Both the position numbers and the translations under genes were made by a program. From Pseudomonadota bacterium (GTDB lineage Bacteria > Pseudomonadota > Alphaproteobacteria > Rhizobiales > Phreatobacteraceae): a DNA stretch of 64,000 bases. The notes under the pieces are model-generated. The model had not been told where the DNA came from, made no database searches, and saw nothing but the letters and a program-made list of their open reading frames with translations. The stretch spans positions 24,624 to 88,623 of the forward strand of contig JAIUOO010000023.1 of NCBI GenBank assembly GCA_020161695.1, given 5' to 3'. Each line of letters starts with the position of its first letter. Position 1 is the stretch's first letter. Positions 25,517 to 33,441 of the stretch are shown piece after piece.

Positions 25517-27040
25517 ATGACCAAGTCCGCATCCGACCTGACGACCCTGACCATCGCCGAGGCCCACGAGGGCCTGACGAAGAAGTCGTTCTCGGCCACC
25601 GACCTCGCCAAGTCGTATCTCGCGGCCATGGAGAAGGGCCGCAAGCTCAACGCCTATGTGCTGGAGACGCCGGACAAGGCGCTGGCCATGGCCGCGGCGT
25701 CCGACACGCGCATCGCGAAGGGCGAGATCGGGCCGCTGGAGGGCATTCCGATCGGGGTCAAGGACCTGTTCTGCACCAAGGGCACGCGGACCACGGCCTG
25801 CTCGAACATCCTCGGCAACTTCGTGCCGCCCTACGAGTCGACGGTGACGTCGAACCTCTGGCGCGACGGCGCGGTCATGCTCGGCAAGCTCAACAACGAC
25901 GAGTTCGCCATGGGCTCGTCCAACGAGACCAGCTGCTTCCCCGGCCCGATCAACCCGTGGCGGCGGCAGGGCTCGAATGTTGGCGCGGGCGCCGGCGGCG
26001 TCGAGGGTAATTATCTCGTGCCGGGCGGCTCCTCGGGCGGTTCTTCCGCGGCGGTCGCGGCGATGCTCTGCGCCGGCGCGACGGCGACCGATACCGGCGG
26101 CTCGATCCGCCAGCCGGCGGCGCTGACCGGCACGGTCGGCATCAAGCCGACCTATGGCCGCGTGTCCCGCTGGGGCATCGTCGCCTTCGCCTCCTCGCTC
26201 GACCAGGCCGGCCCGATCGCCCGCGACGTGAAGGATGCGGCCATGCTGCTGCGTTCCTTCGCCGGTCCCGACGCCAAGGACACGACCTGCGTCGACCGCC
26301 CGGTGCCGGATTATGTGGCGGCCGTCGGCAAGTCGGTGCGCGACATGACCATCGGCATCCCCAAGGAGTACCGGATCGAGGGCATGCCGCCCGAGATCCA
26401 GAAGCTCTGGGACGACGGCGCGCGGATCCTGAAGGAAGCCGGCGCGAACATCGTCGAGATCTCGCTGCCGCACACGAAATATGCACTGCCGGCCTATTAC
26501 ATCGTCGCGCCGGCCGAGGCCTCCTCGAACCTCGCCCGCTATGACGGCGTGCGCTACGGCCTGCGCGAGCCGGGCAAGGACATTGTCGACCTCTACGAGA
26601 AGACCCGCGCCAAGGGCTTCGGCAAGGAGGTCAAGCGGCGCATCATGATCGGCACATACGTGCTCTCCGCCGGCTATTACGACGCCTATTACGTGCGGGC
26701 GCAGAAGCTGCGGACGCTGATCAAGCAGGATTTCGAGCAGGCCTATGCCTCGGGCGTCGATGCGATCCTGACGCCCTCGACGCCGTCGGCCGCCTTCGGC
26801 ATCGGCGAGAAGGGCTCGGCCGACCCGGTCGAGATGTACCTGCAGGACGTGTTCACGGTGACGGTGAACATGGCGGGACTGCCGGGCATCGCCGTGCCGG
26901 CGGGGCTTGACCCTCAAGGCCTGCCGCTCGGGCTCCAGCTCATCGGCCGGGCCTTCGACGAGGAGACCCTGTTCTCGCTGGCCAGCGTCATCGAGAAGGA
27001 GAAGGGCCGCTTCCCCGTCACCGAGCGCTGGTGGGGATAG
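25517..27040 (+). CDS. gatA: Aspartyl/glutamyl-tRNA(Asn/Gln) amidotransferase subunit A
   Basis: A 507-residue amidase-signature enzyme that releases ammonia from glutamine for tRNA-dependent transamidation. The Ser-cisSer-Lys triad is seen as Lys in GIPIGVKDLFCTKG, and Ser in PGGSSGGSSAAVAA and DTGGSIRQPAA. I start it at the ATG of MTKSASDL; an in-frame GTG 9 bases earlier overlaps gatC. Its partner gatB lies 2.6 kb downstream rather than adjacent. Confidence 0.95.
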   Translation: MTKSASDLTTLTIAEAHEGLTKKSFSATDLAKSYLAAMEKGRKLNAYVLETPDKALAMAAASDTRIAKGEIGPLEGIPIGVKDLFCTKGTRTTACSNILGNFVPPYESTVTSNLWRDGAVMLGKLNNDEFAMGSSNETSCFPGPINPWRRQGSNVGAGAGGVEGNYLVPGGSSGGSSAAVAAMLCAGATATDTGGSIRQPAALTGTVGIKPTYGRVSRWGIVAFASSLDQAGPIARDVKDAAMLLRSFAGPDAKDTTCVDRPVPDYVAAVGKSVRDMTIGIPKEYRIEGMPPEIQKLWDDGARILKEAGANIVEISLPHTKYALPAYYIVAPAEASSNLARYDGVRYGLREPGKDIVDLYEKTRAKGFGKEVKRRIMIGTYVLSAGYYDAYYVRAQKLRTLIKQDFEQAYASGVDAILTPSTPSAAFGIGEKGSADPVEMYLQDVFTVTVNMAGLPGIAVPAGLDPQGLPLGLQLIGRAFDEETLFSLASVIEKEKGRFPVTERWWG

Positions 27041-27047
27041 AGCGGCC

Positions 27048-27260
27048 ATGCTGGTCTCCCGCGCCGTCGCCATCGCGTGCCTGACGGTGTTCGGGTGGCT
27101 GCTCTGGGCCCTGACGGCGCTGCTCGTCGTCTATGTCGCCATGGGCTGGCGGTCGGGCGATCCGAATTTCAAGCTCACCTATCTCGCCGCGATGGCCGCC
27201 GGCGCCTTTGCCGGCGGTTTCCTCTGCCGCCATCTGGCGCGGCGGATCGAGGGTCTTTGA
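27048..27260 (+). CDS. Small membrane protein
   Basis: A 70-residue protein with two hydrophobic segments (AVAIACLTVFGWLLWALTALLVVYVAM and YLAAMAAGAFAGGFLC) and a basic C-terminus. It starts 7 bases after the gatA stop and is probably in the gatCA transcript. The function is unknown. Confidence 0.65.
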   Translation: MLVSRAVAIACLTVFGWLLWALTALLVVYVAMGWRSGDPNFKLTYLAAMAAGAFAGGFLCRHLARRIEGL

Positions 27261-27268
27261 GGGGAGAA

Positions 27269-27296
27269 ACGGCCCCGGCATTGGCGCAGGGGCCGT
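27269..27296 (+). terminator. Probable terminator of the gatCA transcript
   Basis: A perfect 8-bp inverted repeat (ACGGCCCC at 27269-27276 and GGGGCCGT at 27289-27296) just after the small membrane-protein gene. It lacks a T run. The following 200 bases to the sigma gene hold no other gene I can support and should contain the sigma promoter. Confidence 0.4.
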
Positions 27297-27505
27297 CCCC
27301 GGGGCCGTCACACAACGGGAGCTGCACTCTTACGGCCCCCGGGCGGAGGGGGCGTCCGCCCATGACCAGTACCCGGGGTGCGACCATTCGGATGCAGCGG
27401 CAGCCCGCATCTGCCGTATCGCGCGGGTACCACTCGTTCTAGCCTGCATCCAAACCCGCATCGGCCCGTGTAGGGACGAGAGACAGCATGGTCTCGGGAG
27501 GCTCC

Positions 27506-28045
27506 ATGGCAACTGTCGCCATCGATCTGAAAGACGCGCTGGCGCGCTGCGGCCGGGGCGAGAAGGCGGCTCTGCGGGTGATCTACGAGTCCGAGTGCCC
27601 GGCAATGATCGGCGTGGCCCTGCGCATCGTGAAGCGCCGCGAGCTCGCCGAGGAGGTCGTGCAGGAGGCCTATGTGAAGATCTGGCGGAATGCCCATCGC
27701 TACGATCCCGAACTCGGCCCGCCCAAGGCCTGGCTCTATGCCATCGTCCGCAACCAGGCGCTCAACGTGTTGCGCGACGGCCGGCGGGAGGATCTCGTCG
27801 ACGAGGTGCCCGAGGATATGGGCTCGGCGGTGGAGGCCTATCAGGCGATCGAGCGCCTGCCGGACGCCAGCGCTCTCAGGCGCTGTCTCGACGGGCTGGA
27901 GCCGCGCCGGCGCGCCAGCCTGGTCATGGCCTATGTCGACGGCTTTTCCCACGGCGAGATCGCCGGCCGGCTCGCCGTGCCGCTTGGCACCGTGAAGGCG
28001 TGGATCAGACGGTCGCTCGTGGCGCTGAAGGAGTGCATGGGATGA
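27506..28045 (+). CDS. ECF RNA polymerase sigma factor (SigK-like)
   Basis: A 179-residue extracytoplasmic-function sigma factor with region 2 (RRELAEEVVQEAYVKIWRNAHRYDP, LGPPKAWLYAIVRNQALNVLR) and region 4 (YVDGFSHGEIAGRLAVPLGTVKAWIRRSL). The ATG at 27506 follows a GGGAGG site; another ATG at 27488 is possible. The next gene overlaps its stop (ATGA) and encodes a membrane anti-sigma factor. The pair probably answers an envelope signal. The promoter could not be identified. Confidence 0.9.
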   Translation: MATVAIDLKDALARCGRGEKAALRVIYESECPAMIGVALRIVKRRELAEEVVQEAYVKIWRNAHRYDPELGPPKAWLYAIVRNQALNVLRDGRREDLVDEVPEDMGSAVEAYQAIERLPDASALRRCLDGLEPRRRASLVMAYVDGFSHGEIAGRLAVPLGTVKAWIRRSLVALKECMG

Positions 28046-28746
28046 CGCACGACCTGATCGCGACGGCCGGGGAATATGTCGCCGGCCTGATGACACCGGA
28101 GGAACTGGAAGCCTTCGAGCGGCGGATCGCGACCGATGCCGAGGCGCGCCGGGCTGTCGCCGACTGGCGCGAGAAGCTGGTGGCGCTTGACGAGACGGTG
28201 GCGCCGGTCGTGCCCTCCGAGAGCCTCTGGCCGCGGATCGAGGCGGCGGTCGGCAAGGCGCTGCCGGCGACCGCGGGCCGTCCGGGCTGGCTGGCCAGGG
28301 TCTGGGCGGATGTCTCGGCGCTGCGTTTCGCGGCGCTGGCGGGCGCGGCGGCGGCGCTGCTGCTCGCGGTCGTCCTGATCACGCAGCCGTTCGGTGGCGC
28401 GCAGGCACCCGTGGTTGTCGCCGTCCTCAATGCGCCGAACACCAGCGAAGCCGGCGCCATCGTCGAGGCCTATGCCGACGGGCGCATCCGCGTCGTGCCG
28501 CTGCGCGCCATTCCGGTGCCCGACGGCCGGACGCTGCAGGTCTGGACCCTGTGGGACCGGCAGGTCGGCCCGCGCTCCGTCGGCCTGATGCCGGTCGCGC
28601 GGCAGAGCGATTACCGGACGAGCGGCATGCCCCGGCCCATCGACAGCCAACTCTACGAGATCACGCTTGAGCCGGCCGGTGGCTCGCCAACCGGGCGGCC
28701 GACAGGGCCGATCCTCTATGTCGGCCGAGGCTCGGCGCCGCTGTGA
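28042..28746 (+). CDS. RskA-family anti-sigma factor
   Basis: A 234-residue membrane protein. An N-terminal anti-sigma helix bundle (YVAGLMTPEELEAFERRIATDAEARRAV) is followed by one membrane span (FAALAGAAAALLLAVVLI) and a periplasmic RskA domain (VPDGRTLQVWTLWDR region). It should hold the upstream sigma factor inactive. Its start overlaps that gene by 4 bases. The last codons and stop lie in a 27-bp sequence that recurs at 29578-29604, and its 3' end overlaps the converging transglutaminase-like gene by 31 bases. Confidence 0.9.
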   Translation: MTHDLIATAGEYVAGLMTPEELEAFERRIATDAEARRAVADWREKLVALDETVAPVVPSESLWPRIEAAVGKALPATAGRPGWLARVWADVSALRFAALAGAAAALLLAVVLITQPFGGAQAPVVVAVLNAPNTSEAGAIVEAYADGRIRVVPLRAIPVPDGRTLQVWTLWDRQVGPRSVGLMPVARQSDYRTSGMPRPIDSQLYEITLEPAGGSPTGRPTGPILYVGRGSAPL

Positions 28747-29486
28747 GATCGTCCGGGGTGGTTTCCGCTGGTCTCCGAACGTCTGCGGATACGTCGCACC
28801 CGCAAATTCATGATGTGCCGCACGAGATGACGGAACAGGAAGCCCCTGAAGCCGGACAGATTGGCGCCATGGCGTGAGTAGAATGTATCGGGATCATCGA
28901 AAGTACCAAAATCGCCATTGATTCCGGTCGACTGGATCCATGTCGCCTCGCCGCGCCAGTCGATTTCCGGGGACGCCATCCGATCGGTGCCGACGCCATA
29001 TCCCAGAAGGGCCTGCGCGCCCGGCGACACCAGGCAGCGCACGCCTGCGAGGTAGGCCTTGTCGAGGATGACCCCTTCGAGTGGCAGCCAGCGCCCTTCG
29101 AAGAGCACCTCGGCCCATGAGTGTAGAATATTGTCGGGGGCGAGACGGTAGAACAGACCGGTCACCACGCCCTTCTGAAGGCTCTTGTGGATCGTCGCGC
29201 CATGGAACCGGCAGGCGGTGCCGGTGCCGCGCAGGAGCGCCATGAGCAGGATGGTCTTTGTGTTGCATTGGCCGCGGCCTTCCCCGAGCACGGCGGAGGC
29301 GCGAAGGTCATCGGACGCATTGTAGCCGAAGGCGACCTCGTCGCGGACGAAAGCGTAGACCGCGCCGATCCGTTCGCGCTCCGGCAAGTTCCTCCACTCC
29401 CGCGTCTCGATCAGCAATCGCAGCGAGGGATGCCCGAAATCGAGAAGGGTGGTGGGGCGGAGGTGAGGTGCGGCAGCATCCGTCAT
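28716..29486 (-). CDS. Transglutaminase-like domain protein, apparently inserted
   Basis: A 256-residue soluble transglutaminase-like protein: Cys in GRGQCNTKTILLMALL, His in ILHSWAEVLFEGRWLP, and Asp in the VILDK segment. It differs from both other transglutaminase-type proteins in the window. The gene is visibly less GC-rich than its neighbours. Its last ten or so codons (SHSGAEPRPT) lie in copy 1 of the 27-bp repeat, antisense to the anti-sigma gene, so the tail looks chimeric. It is driven by a MerR-type promoter (29523-29553) and has a GGAG ribosome site. Confidence 0.85.
   Translation of the reverse strand: MTDAAAPHLRPTTLLDFGHPSLRLLIETREWRNLPERERIGAVYAFVRDEVAFGYNASDDLRASAVLGEGRGQCNTKTILLMALLRGTGTACRFHGATIHKSLQKGVVTGLFYRLAPDNILHSWAEVLFEGRWLPLEGVILDKAYLAGVRCLVSPGAQALLGYGVGTDRMASPEIDWRGEATWIQSTGINGDFGTFDDPDTFYSRHGANLSGFRGFLFRHLVRHIMNLRVRRIRRRSETSGNHPGRSHSGAEPRPT
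28726..28752. repeat. 27-bp direct repeat, copy 1 (anti-sigma 3' end)
   Basis: Identical over 27 bases to 29578-29604, in the same orientation. It covers the last codons and stop of the anti-sigma gene. The next six bases match except for one. The two copies are 852 bases apart and bracket the transglutaminase-like gene. Confidence 0.85.
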
Positions 29487-29522
29487 GTGGTTCTCCAGCG
29501 AGTTCGATAGCCGATGGGGGAA

Positions 29523-29553
29523 GGCCTACATTCTCTAGTGACTAGAGGATCAA
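29523..29553 (-). promoter_or_regulatory. MerR-type promoter with 19-bp spacer
   Basis: On the minus strand TTGATC (29553-29548) and TAGGCC (29528-29523) are separated by 19 bases instead of 17. The spacer begins with a perfect inverted repeat, arms CTCTAGT and ACTAGAG around one central base (29533-29547). An overlong spacer filled by a palindrome adjacent to the -35 is the hallmark of promoters activated by MerR-family regulators. It should drive the transglutaminase-like gene starting at 29486. Confidence 0.65.
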
Positions 29554-29577
29554 GCCCCTGCTGCCCGTCATCCGAGG

Positions 29578-29604
29578 CGAGGCTCGGCGCCGCTGTGAGA
29601 TCGT
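29578..29604. repeat. 27-bp direct repeat, copy 2
   Basis: Second copy of the anti-sigma 3'-end sequence, lying 89 bases before the gatB start. It is non-coding here. With copy 1 it marks the ends of an 852-base segment likely inserted between the anti-sigma gene and gatB. Confidence 0.85.
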
Positions 29605-29692
29605 GCGGGGCGGCCGTCGCCGGCAGCCCGCCCTTGCCGTAGCGCCGCTCATTGGCTACCCAAGCCGATCCCATTCACGTCCGGGCCTGCCC

Positions 29693-31165
29693 ATGACCGC
29701 TCATGCCAATCCGAAGAATCTCATCCCCGGCGCCACCGGCGACTGGGAAGTGGTGATCGGCCTCGAAATCCACGCGCAGGTGGCGTCCAACGCCAAGCTG
29801 TTCTCGGGGGCCGCGGTCGGCTTCGGCGCGCCGGAAAACAGCCAGGTGAGCCTCGTGGATGCGGCCATGCCGGGCATGCTGCCCGTGATCAACGAGGAAT
29901 GCGTGCGCCAGGCGATCCGCACCGGCCTCGGCCTGAAGGCGAAGATCAACTACCGCTCGGTCTTCGACCGGAAGAACTATTTCTATCCGGACCTGCCGCA
30001 GGGCTATCAGATCAGCCAGTACAAGAGCCCGATCGTCGGCGAGGGCGAGGTGACGGTGGACCTGTCGCCGACCGAGAGCTTCACGGTGGGCATCGAGCGC
30101 CTGCATCTCGAACAGGATGCCGGCAAGTCGATCCACGACCAGAGCCCGACTCTGTCCTATATCGACCTGAACCGCTCGGGCACCGCGCTGATGGAGATCG
30201 TTTCCAAGCCGGACATGCGCTCGGCCGACGAGGCCAAGGCCTATGTCACCAAGCTGCGGACAATCCTGCGCTATCTCGGCACCTGCGACGGCGACATGGA
30301 GAAGGGCAACCTCCGCGCCGACGTCAACGTCTCCGTCCGCAAGCCGGGCGATGCCTTCGGCACCCGCTGCGAGATCAAGAACGTCAACTCGATCCGGTTC
30401 ATCGGTCAGGCCGTGGACTACGAAGCGCGCCGCCAGATCGGCATCATCGAGGATGGCGGCACGATCGCGCAGGAGACGCGCCTGTTCGATGCCGGCAAGG
30501 GCGAGACGCGCTCCATGCGCTCGAAGGAGGAGGCGCACGACTACCGCTACTTCCCCGATCCCGACCTGCTGCCGCTCGAATTCGACCAGGCCTATGTCGA
30601 TGATCTCGCGAAGCACCTCCCCGAACTGCCGGACGCGAAGAAGGCGCGGCTGATCGCGCAGTACGGGCTCACCCCCTACGACGCCTCCATCCTCGTGCTG
30701 GAGAAGGAGAGCGCCGACTATTTCGAGGCCGTTGCGCGCGGCCGCGACGGCAAGCAGGCCGCCAACTGGGTGATCAACGAGCTGTTCGGCCGCCTGAACA
30801 AGGAAGGCCACGACGTGACGGCCTCGCCGGTGACGCCCGCGCAGATCGGCGGCATCATCGACCTGATCCAGGCCGGCACCATCTCCGGCAAGCTCGCCAA
30901 GGACCTGTTCGAGATCGTCTTCACCGAGGGCGGCGACCCCGCCGCGATCGTCGAGGCCCGCGGCATGAAGCAGGTCACGGACACGGGCGCGATCGAGAAG
31001 GTGATCGACGAGGTGATCGCGGCCAATCCCGACAAAGTCGAGCAGGCCAAGGCGAAGCCCACGATGCTCGGCTGGTTCGTCGGGCAGGTGATGAAGGCCT
31101 CGGGTGGCAAGGCCAATCCGGGTGCGGTGAACGAGATCCTCAAGACCAAGCTCGGCATCGAATAG
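29693..31165 (+). CDS. gatB: Aspartyl/glutamyl-tRNA(Asn/Gln) amidotransferase subunit B
   Basis: A 490-residue GatB, the kinase-like subunit that activates the misacylated tRNA. The signatures WEVVIGLEIHAQ, NRKNYFYPDLPQGYQISQ-type (here DRKNYFYPDLPQGYQISQY), LHLEQDAGKS and DLNRSGTALMEIVSKPD are intact, with the C-terminal YqeY-like domain (NELFGRLNKEG to the end). It is separated from gatCA by the sigma/anti-sigma pair and the inserted gene, so it is transcribed on its own. Confidence 0.96.
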   Translation: MTAHANPKNLIPGATGDWEVVIGLEIHAQVASNAKLFSGAAVGFGAPENSQVSLVDAAMPGMLPVINEECVRQAIRTGLGLKAKINYRSVFDRKNYFYPDLPQGYQISQYKSPIVGEGEVTVDLSPTESFTVGIERLHLEQDAGKSIHDQSPTLSYIDLNRSGTALMEIVSKPDMRSADEAKAYVTKLRTILRYLGTCDGDMEKGNLRADVNVSVRKPGDAFGTRCEIKNVNSIRFIGQAVDYEARRQIGIIEDGGTIAQETRLFDAGKGETRSMRSKEEAHDYRYFPDPDLLPLEFDQAYVDDLAKHLPELPDAKKARLIAQYGLTPYDASILVLEKESADYFEAVARGRDGKQAANWVINELFGRLNKEGHDVTASPVTPAQIGGIIDLIQAGTISGKLAKDLFEIVFTEGGDPAAIVEARGMKQVTDTGAIEKVIDEVIAANPDKVEQAKAKPTMLGWFVGQVMKASGGKANPGAVNEILKTKLGIE

Positions 31166-31230
31166 GCGCCTGCTGCACCGGGCGGCACGGGATTTGAATC
31201 CGTGATGCCGGCTGGAGCAGGAGGATCGCC

Positions 31231-31683
31231 TTGTTCAAGACATCGCCGGGACTTGCCCGGCTCGCCGCTTCGGCATGCGCTGCCGGGGCCGTCGTGCTGC
31301 TTGCGGCGCTCGGCTTCCGCTCGTTCTCGCTGCCGCTGCTCCTGGCCTCGATCGGTGGCTCCGCGGTCATCGTCTTCGGCATGCCGGACAGCCGCATGGC
31401 GCGCCCGCGCAGCCTCTATGGTGGTCACGTCATCGGCATCGCGGCCGGGTTTCTCGCGGTCCTGCTCGGACGCTCCGACTATGCGGTCGCTGCCGCTGTC
31501 GCGCTGGCGCTGATCGCGATGCTGCTGACCGACAGCGTCCATTCGCCGGCCGGCGCCGATCCGATCATCGTGGCCAATGCCGGAGCCGGCCCGGAATTCG
31601 TGCTGGTGGCGGCCGTGCTTCTCGTGCTGACCGACCTGCTTGGGCGGATCATCGGGTGGATGTTCGCCGACCAGCCCCGGTGA
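31231..31683 (+). CDS. Integral membrane protein, unknown function
   Basis: A 150-residue protein with five hydrophobic stretches resembling an HPP-like or aromatic-exporter-like bundle, for example FSLPLLLASIGGSAVIVFGMP and VGAAVALALIAMLL-type segments. The SIGGSAVIVFGMPDSRMARPRSLYGGHVIGIAAG region matches the HPP family pattern (membrane proteins of unknown or nitrite-related function), so HPP is my best guess. It starts with TTG, supported by AGGAGGA 5 bases upstream. Confidence 0.75.
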   Translation: MFKTSPGLARLAASACAAGAVVLLAALGFRSFSLPLLLASIGGSAVIVFGMPDSRMARPRSLYGGHVIGIAAGFLAVLLGRSDYAVAAAVALALIAMLLTDSVHSPAGADPIIVANAGAGPEFVLVAAVLLVLTDLLGRIIGWMFADQPR

Positions 31684-31788
31684 ATGGCAGCAACGGCATT
31701 TTCTCCCGTTGCGCGTGGGGAGGACATTCGTCTTCCATGCGCCTCCGCAACGGGACCATCCAGAGCGATGGCCCATGGGAGGATGACG

Positions 31789-32424
31789 ATGGCGAAGCGC
31801 TTTACGCTCAATGGTTCCTGGGTCTCGGGGCCGACTTACAAGGTCGGCCTCATGCTGAGCCTCTGCGGCGAGGATTTCGCCTACAATTCGATCAACCTGC
31901 GCGCGATGGAGCACAAGTCGGACGCCTATCTCGCCAAGAACCGCTTCGGACAGGTGCCGGCGCTGGAGGACGGCAAGGCCGGTTTCTCGCTCTGCCAGTC
32001 GGCCTCGATCCTCGAATATCTCGCCGTCGAGCTCGGCAAGTTCCAGGGCGACGGCAAGCTCGACCTGATCCGCGCCCGCGAATGGATGTTCTGGGATTTC
32101 GACCGGCTTGCGCCGCCGATCTACCGTTCGCGCGCCCAGCGCTTCGGCATCCGCAACTACAACCAGTCGACCATGGAGATGTATTTCGCCGACGGCACCG
32201 CCGCGCTGAAGACGCTGGAGGGCGCGCTGGCCAATGCCGACTGGCTGGTCGGCCGGGCGCCGACCATCGCCGACATCGACGTCTATGGCGCCGTCGCCTA
32301 TGCGCCGCAGGCGGGCTTCGGGCTGGACGGCTATCCCGCCATCGCGGCGTGGATGAAGCGCATCGAGGCGCTGCCGGGCTTCGGACCCGTGACCAGCCTG
32401 CTGCCGCAGGCAAGCCGCCCGTGA
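31789..32424 (+). CDS. Glutathione S-transferase family protein
   Basis: A 211-residue GST. The thioredoxin-like N-terminal domain contains SGPTYKVGLMLSL and FGQVPALEDGKAGFSLCQSASILEYLA, whose conserved Ser is in the Q-S loop. The helical C-terminal domain has LVGRAPTIADIDVYGAVAYA. The start is MAKRFTLNG, with GGGAGG 6 bases upstream. The next gene overlaps its stop by 4 bases. The substrate is unknown. Confidence 0.9.
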   Translation: MAKRFTLNGSWVSGPTYKVGLMLSLCGEDFAYNSINLRAMEHKSDAYLAKNRFGQVPALEDGKAGFSLCQSASILEYLAVELGKFQGDGKLDLIRAREWMFWDFDRLAPPIYRSRAQRFGIRNYNQSTMEMYFADGTAALKTLEGALANADWLVGRAPTIADIDVYGAVAYAPQAGFGLDGYPAIAAWMKRIEALPGFGPVTSLLPQASRP

Positions 32425-32894
32425 GCCCGGCAGCCGTCGTCCGTCCCGCGACGGCGGCCGACGCGCCTGTCATCGCGGCGCTGATCGCCATGGGCCACGC
32501 GTCCGCGCCCATGGACGCGGCCGCGGCCGAGGCCGAAGGGCGTCATCCCGCCTATGCGGCGGCTTTCGCGCGCGTCGCAGCCTCGGAGGCGAACCACCTG
32601 TTCGTCGCCGAGCAGGCGGGCAGGGTGGTCGGCACCTACCAGCTCACCGCGCTGCCGGGGATTGCCGAGCGCGGGCGCACGCGCGGCAAGATCGAGAGCG
32701 TCCATGTCGACCCGGCGCTGCGCGGTTCGGGCGTCGGCGCGGCGATGATGCGCCATGCCGTCGCCGAGGCACGGGCGCTCGGCATCGGCCTCCTGGAGCT
32801 GTCATCCAGCAAGAGCCGAAAGGACGCGCACCGCTTCTACGAGCGGCTCGGCTTCGCCCGAAGCCACGAGGGCTTCAAGATGGCGCTGGACTGA
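32421..32894 (+). CDS. GNAT family N-acetyltransferase
   Basis: A 157-residue acetyltransferase with the GNAT acetyl-CoA-binding motif IESVHVDPALRGSGVGAAMMRHAV and the C-terminal ELSSSKSRKDAHRFYERLGFARSHEGFKM. The GTG start overlaps the GST stop (GTGA), so the two genes are translationally coupled. The substrate cannot be told from the sequence. Confidence 0.9.
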   Translation: MSPAAVVRPATAADAPVIAALIAMGHASAPMDAAAAEAEGRHPAYAAAFARVAASEANHLFVAEQAGRVVGTYQLTALPGIAERGRTRGKIESVHVDPALRGSGVGAAMMRHAVAEARALGIGLLELSSSKSRKDAHRFYERLGFARSHEGFKMALD

Positions 32895-32900
32895 CGGGCC

Positions 32901-33215
32901 TCAGCCGCGCGAGCGGCGGGCCCGGCATTCCGGCAGGAAGCTGCGCCAGGTTTTTCCCTGCGCCTGCAGGGCCGTCCTGTTGCCGCGCCATTCCGCGCCG
33001 CAGTCGCGCATCAGCTGGTCGTTGCGGAGCTGGGCGGCCGAGCGCGGCCGGCGGGTCGTGGTCGCGCCGGCGGCCGGCGTCGTCTGAGACGTGGATGCCG
33101 ACGAGCCGCTGCGCGTACGCGTCTGTGTGGTCGACTGGGCGGCGGCGACGTCCACGGTGAGGACGAGCGCGGCGGCAGCCGCGAGCCAGTGCAGTTTCAT
33201 CCGATTGGGTTTCAT
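32901..33215 (-). CDS. Small secreted PsiF-like protein
   Basis: A 104-residue exported protein with a signal peptide (to about residue 26, VAAAQ-S), a Ser/Thr-rich linker, and a C-terminal stretch NDQLMRDCGAEWRGNRTALQAQGKTWRSFLPECRAR. The spaced Cys pair and K-x-x-R-x-F-x-x-x-C pattern resemble PsiF, a phosphate-starvation protein. No Pho box was found. The start has GGGAGGA 8 bases upstream. Confidence 0.65.
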   Translation of the reverse strand: MKPNRMKLHWLAAAAALVLTVDVAAAQSTTQTRTRSGSSASTSQTTPAAGATTTRRPRSAAQLRNDQLMRDCGAEWRGNRTALQAQGKTWRSFLPECRARRSRG

Positions 33216-33441
33216 GCGGCGATCCTCCCTCGATCCGCGCCAGTGTCGCGCCCGGTTGCCGAACGGGCGATGAACGCCGGAAGGTTGCAGTCTGTCCTGT
33301 CCTCGCCCGCCTGCAAATGAGGCATTGCACGGATGGAAGGGCGGAGGGCTTGGCCGGGCCGCCCGGCGTGGTAGCCTCCGGCTCCGCGGCCCGCCGGCAT
33401 CGAGGCCGGACCGTCGCGGAAGGAACGTCCGGAGACCCTAC

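Noticed and set aside
25235..27073. A 612-codon minus-strand frame opposite gatCA
   Set aside because: Antisense shadow of gatC and gatA.
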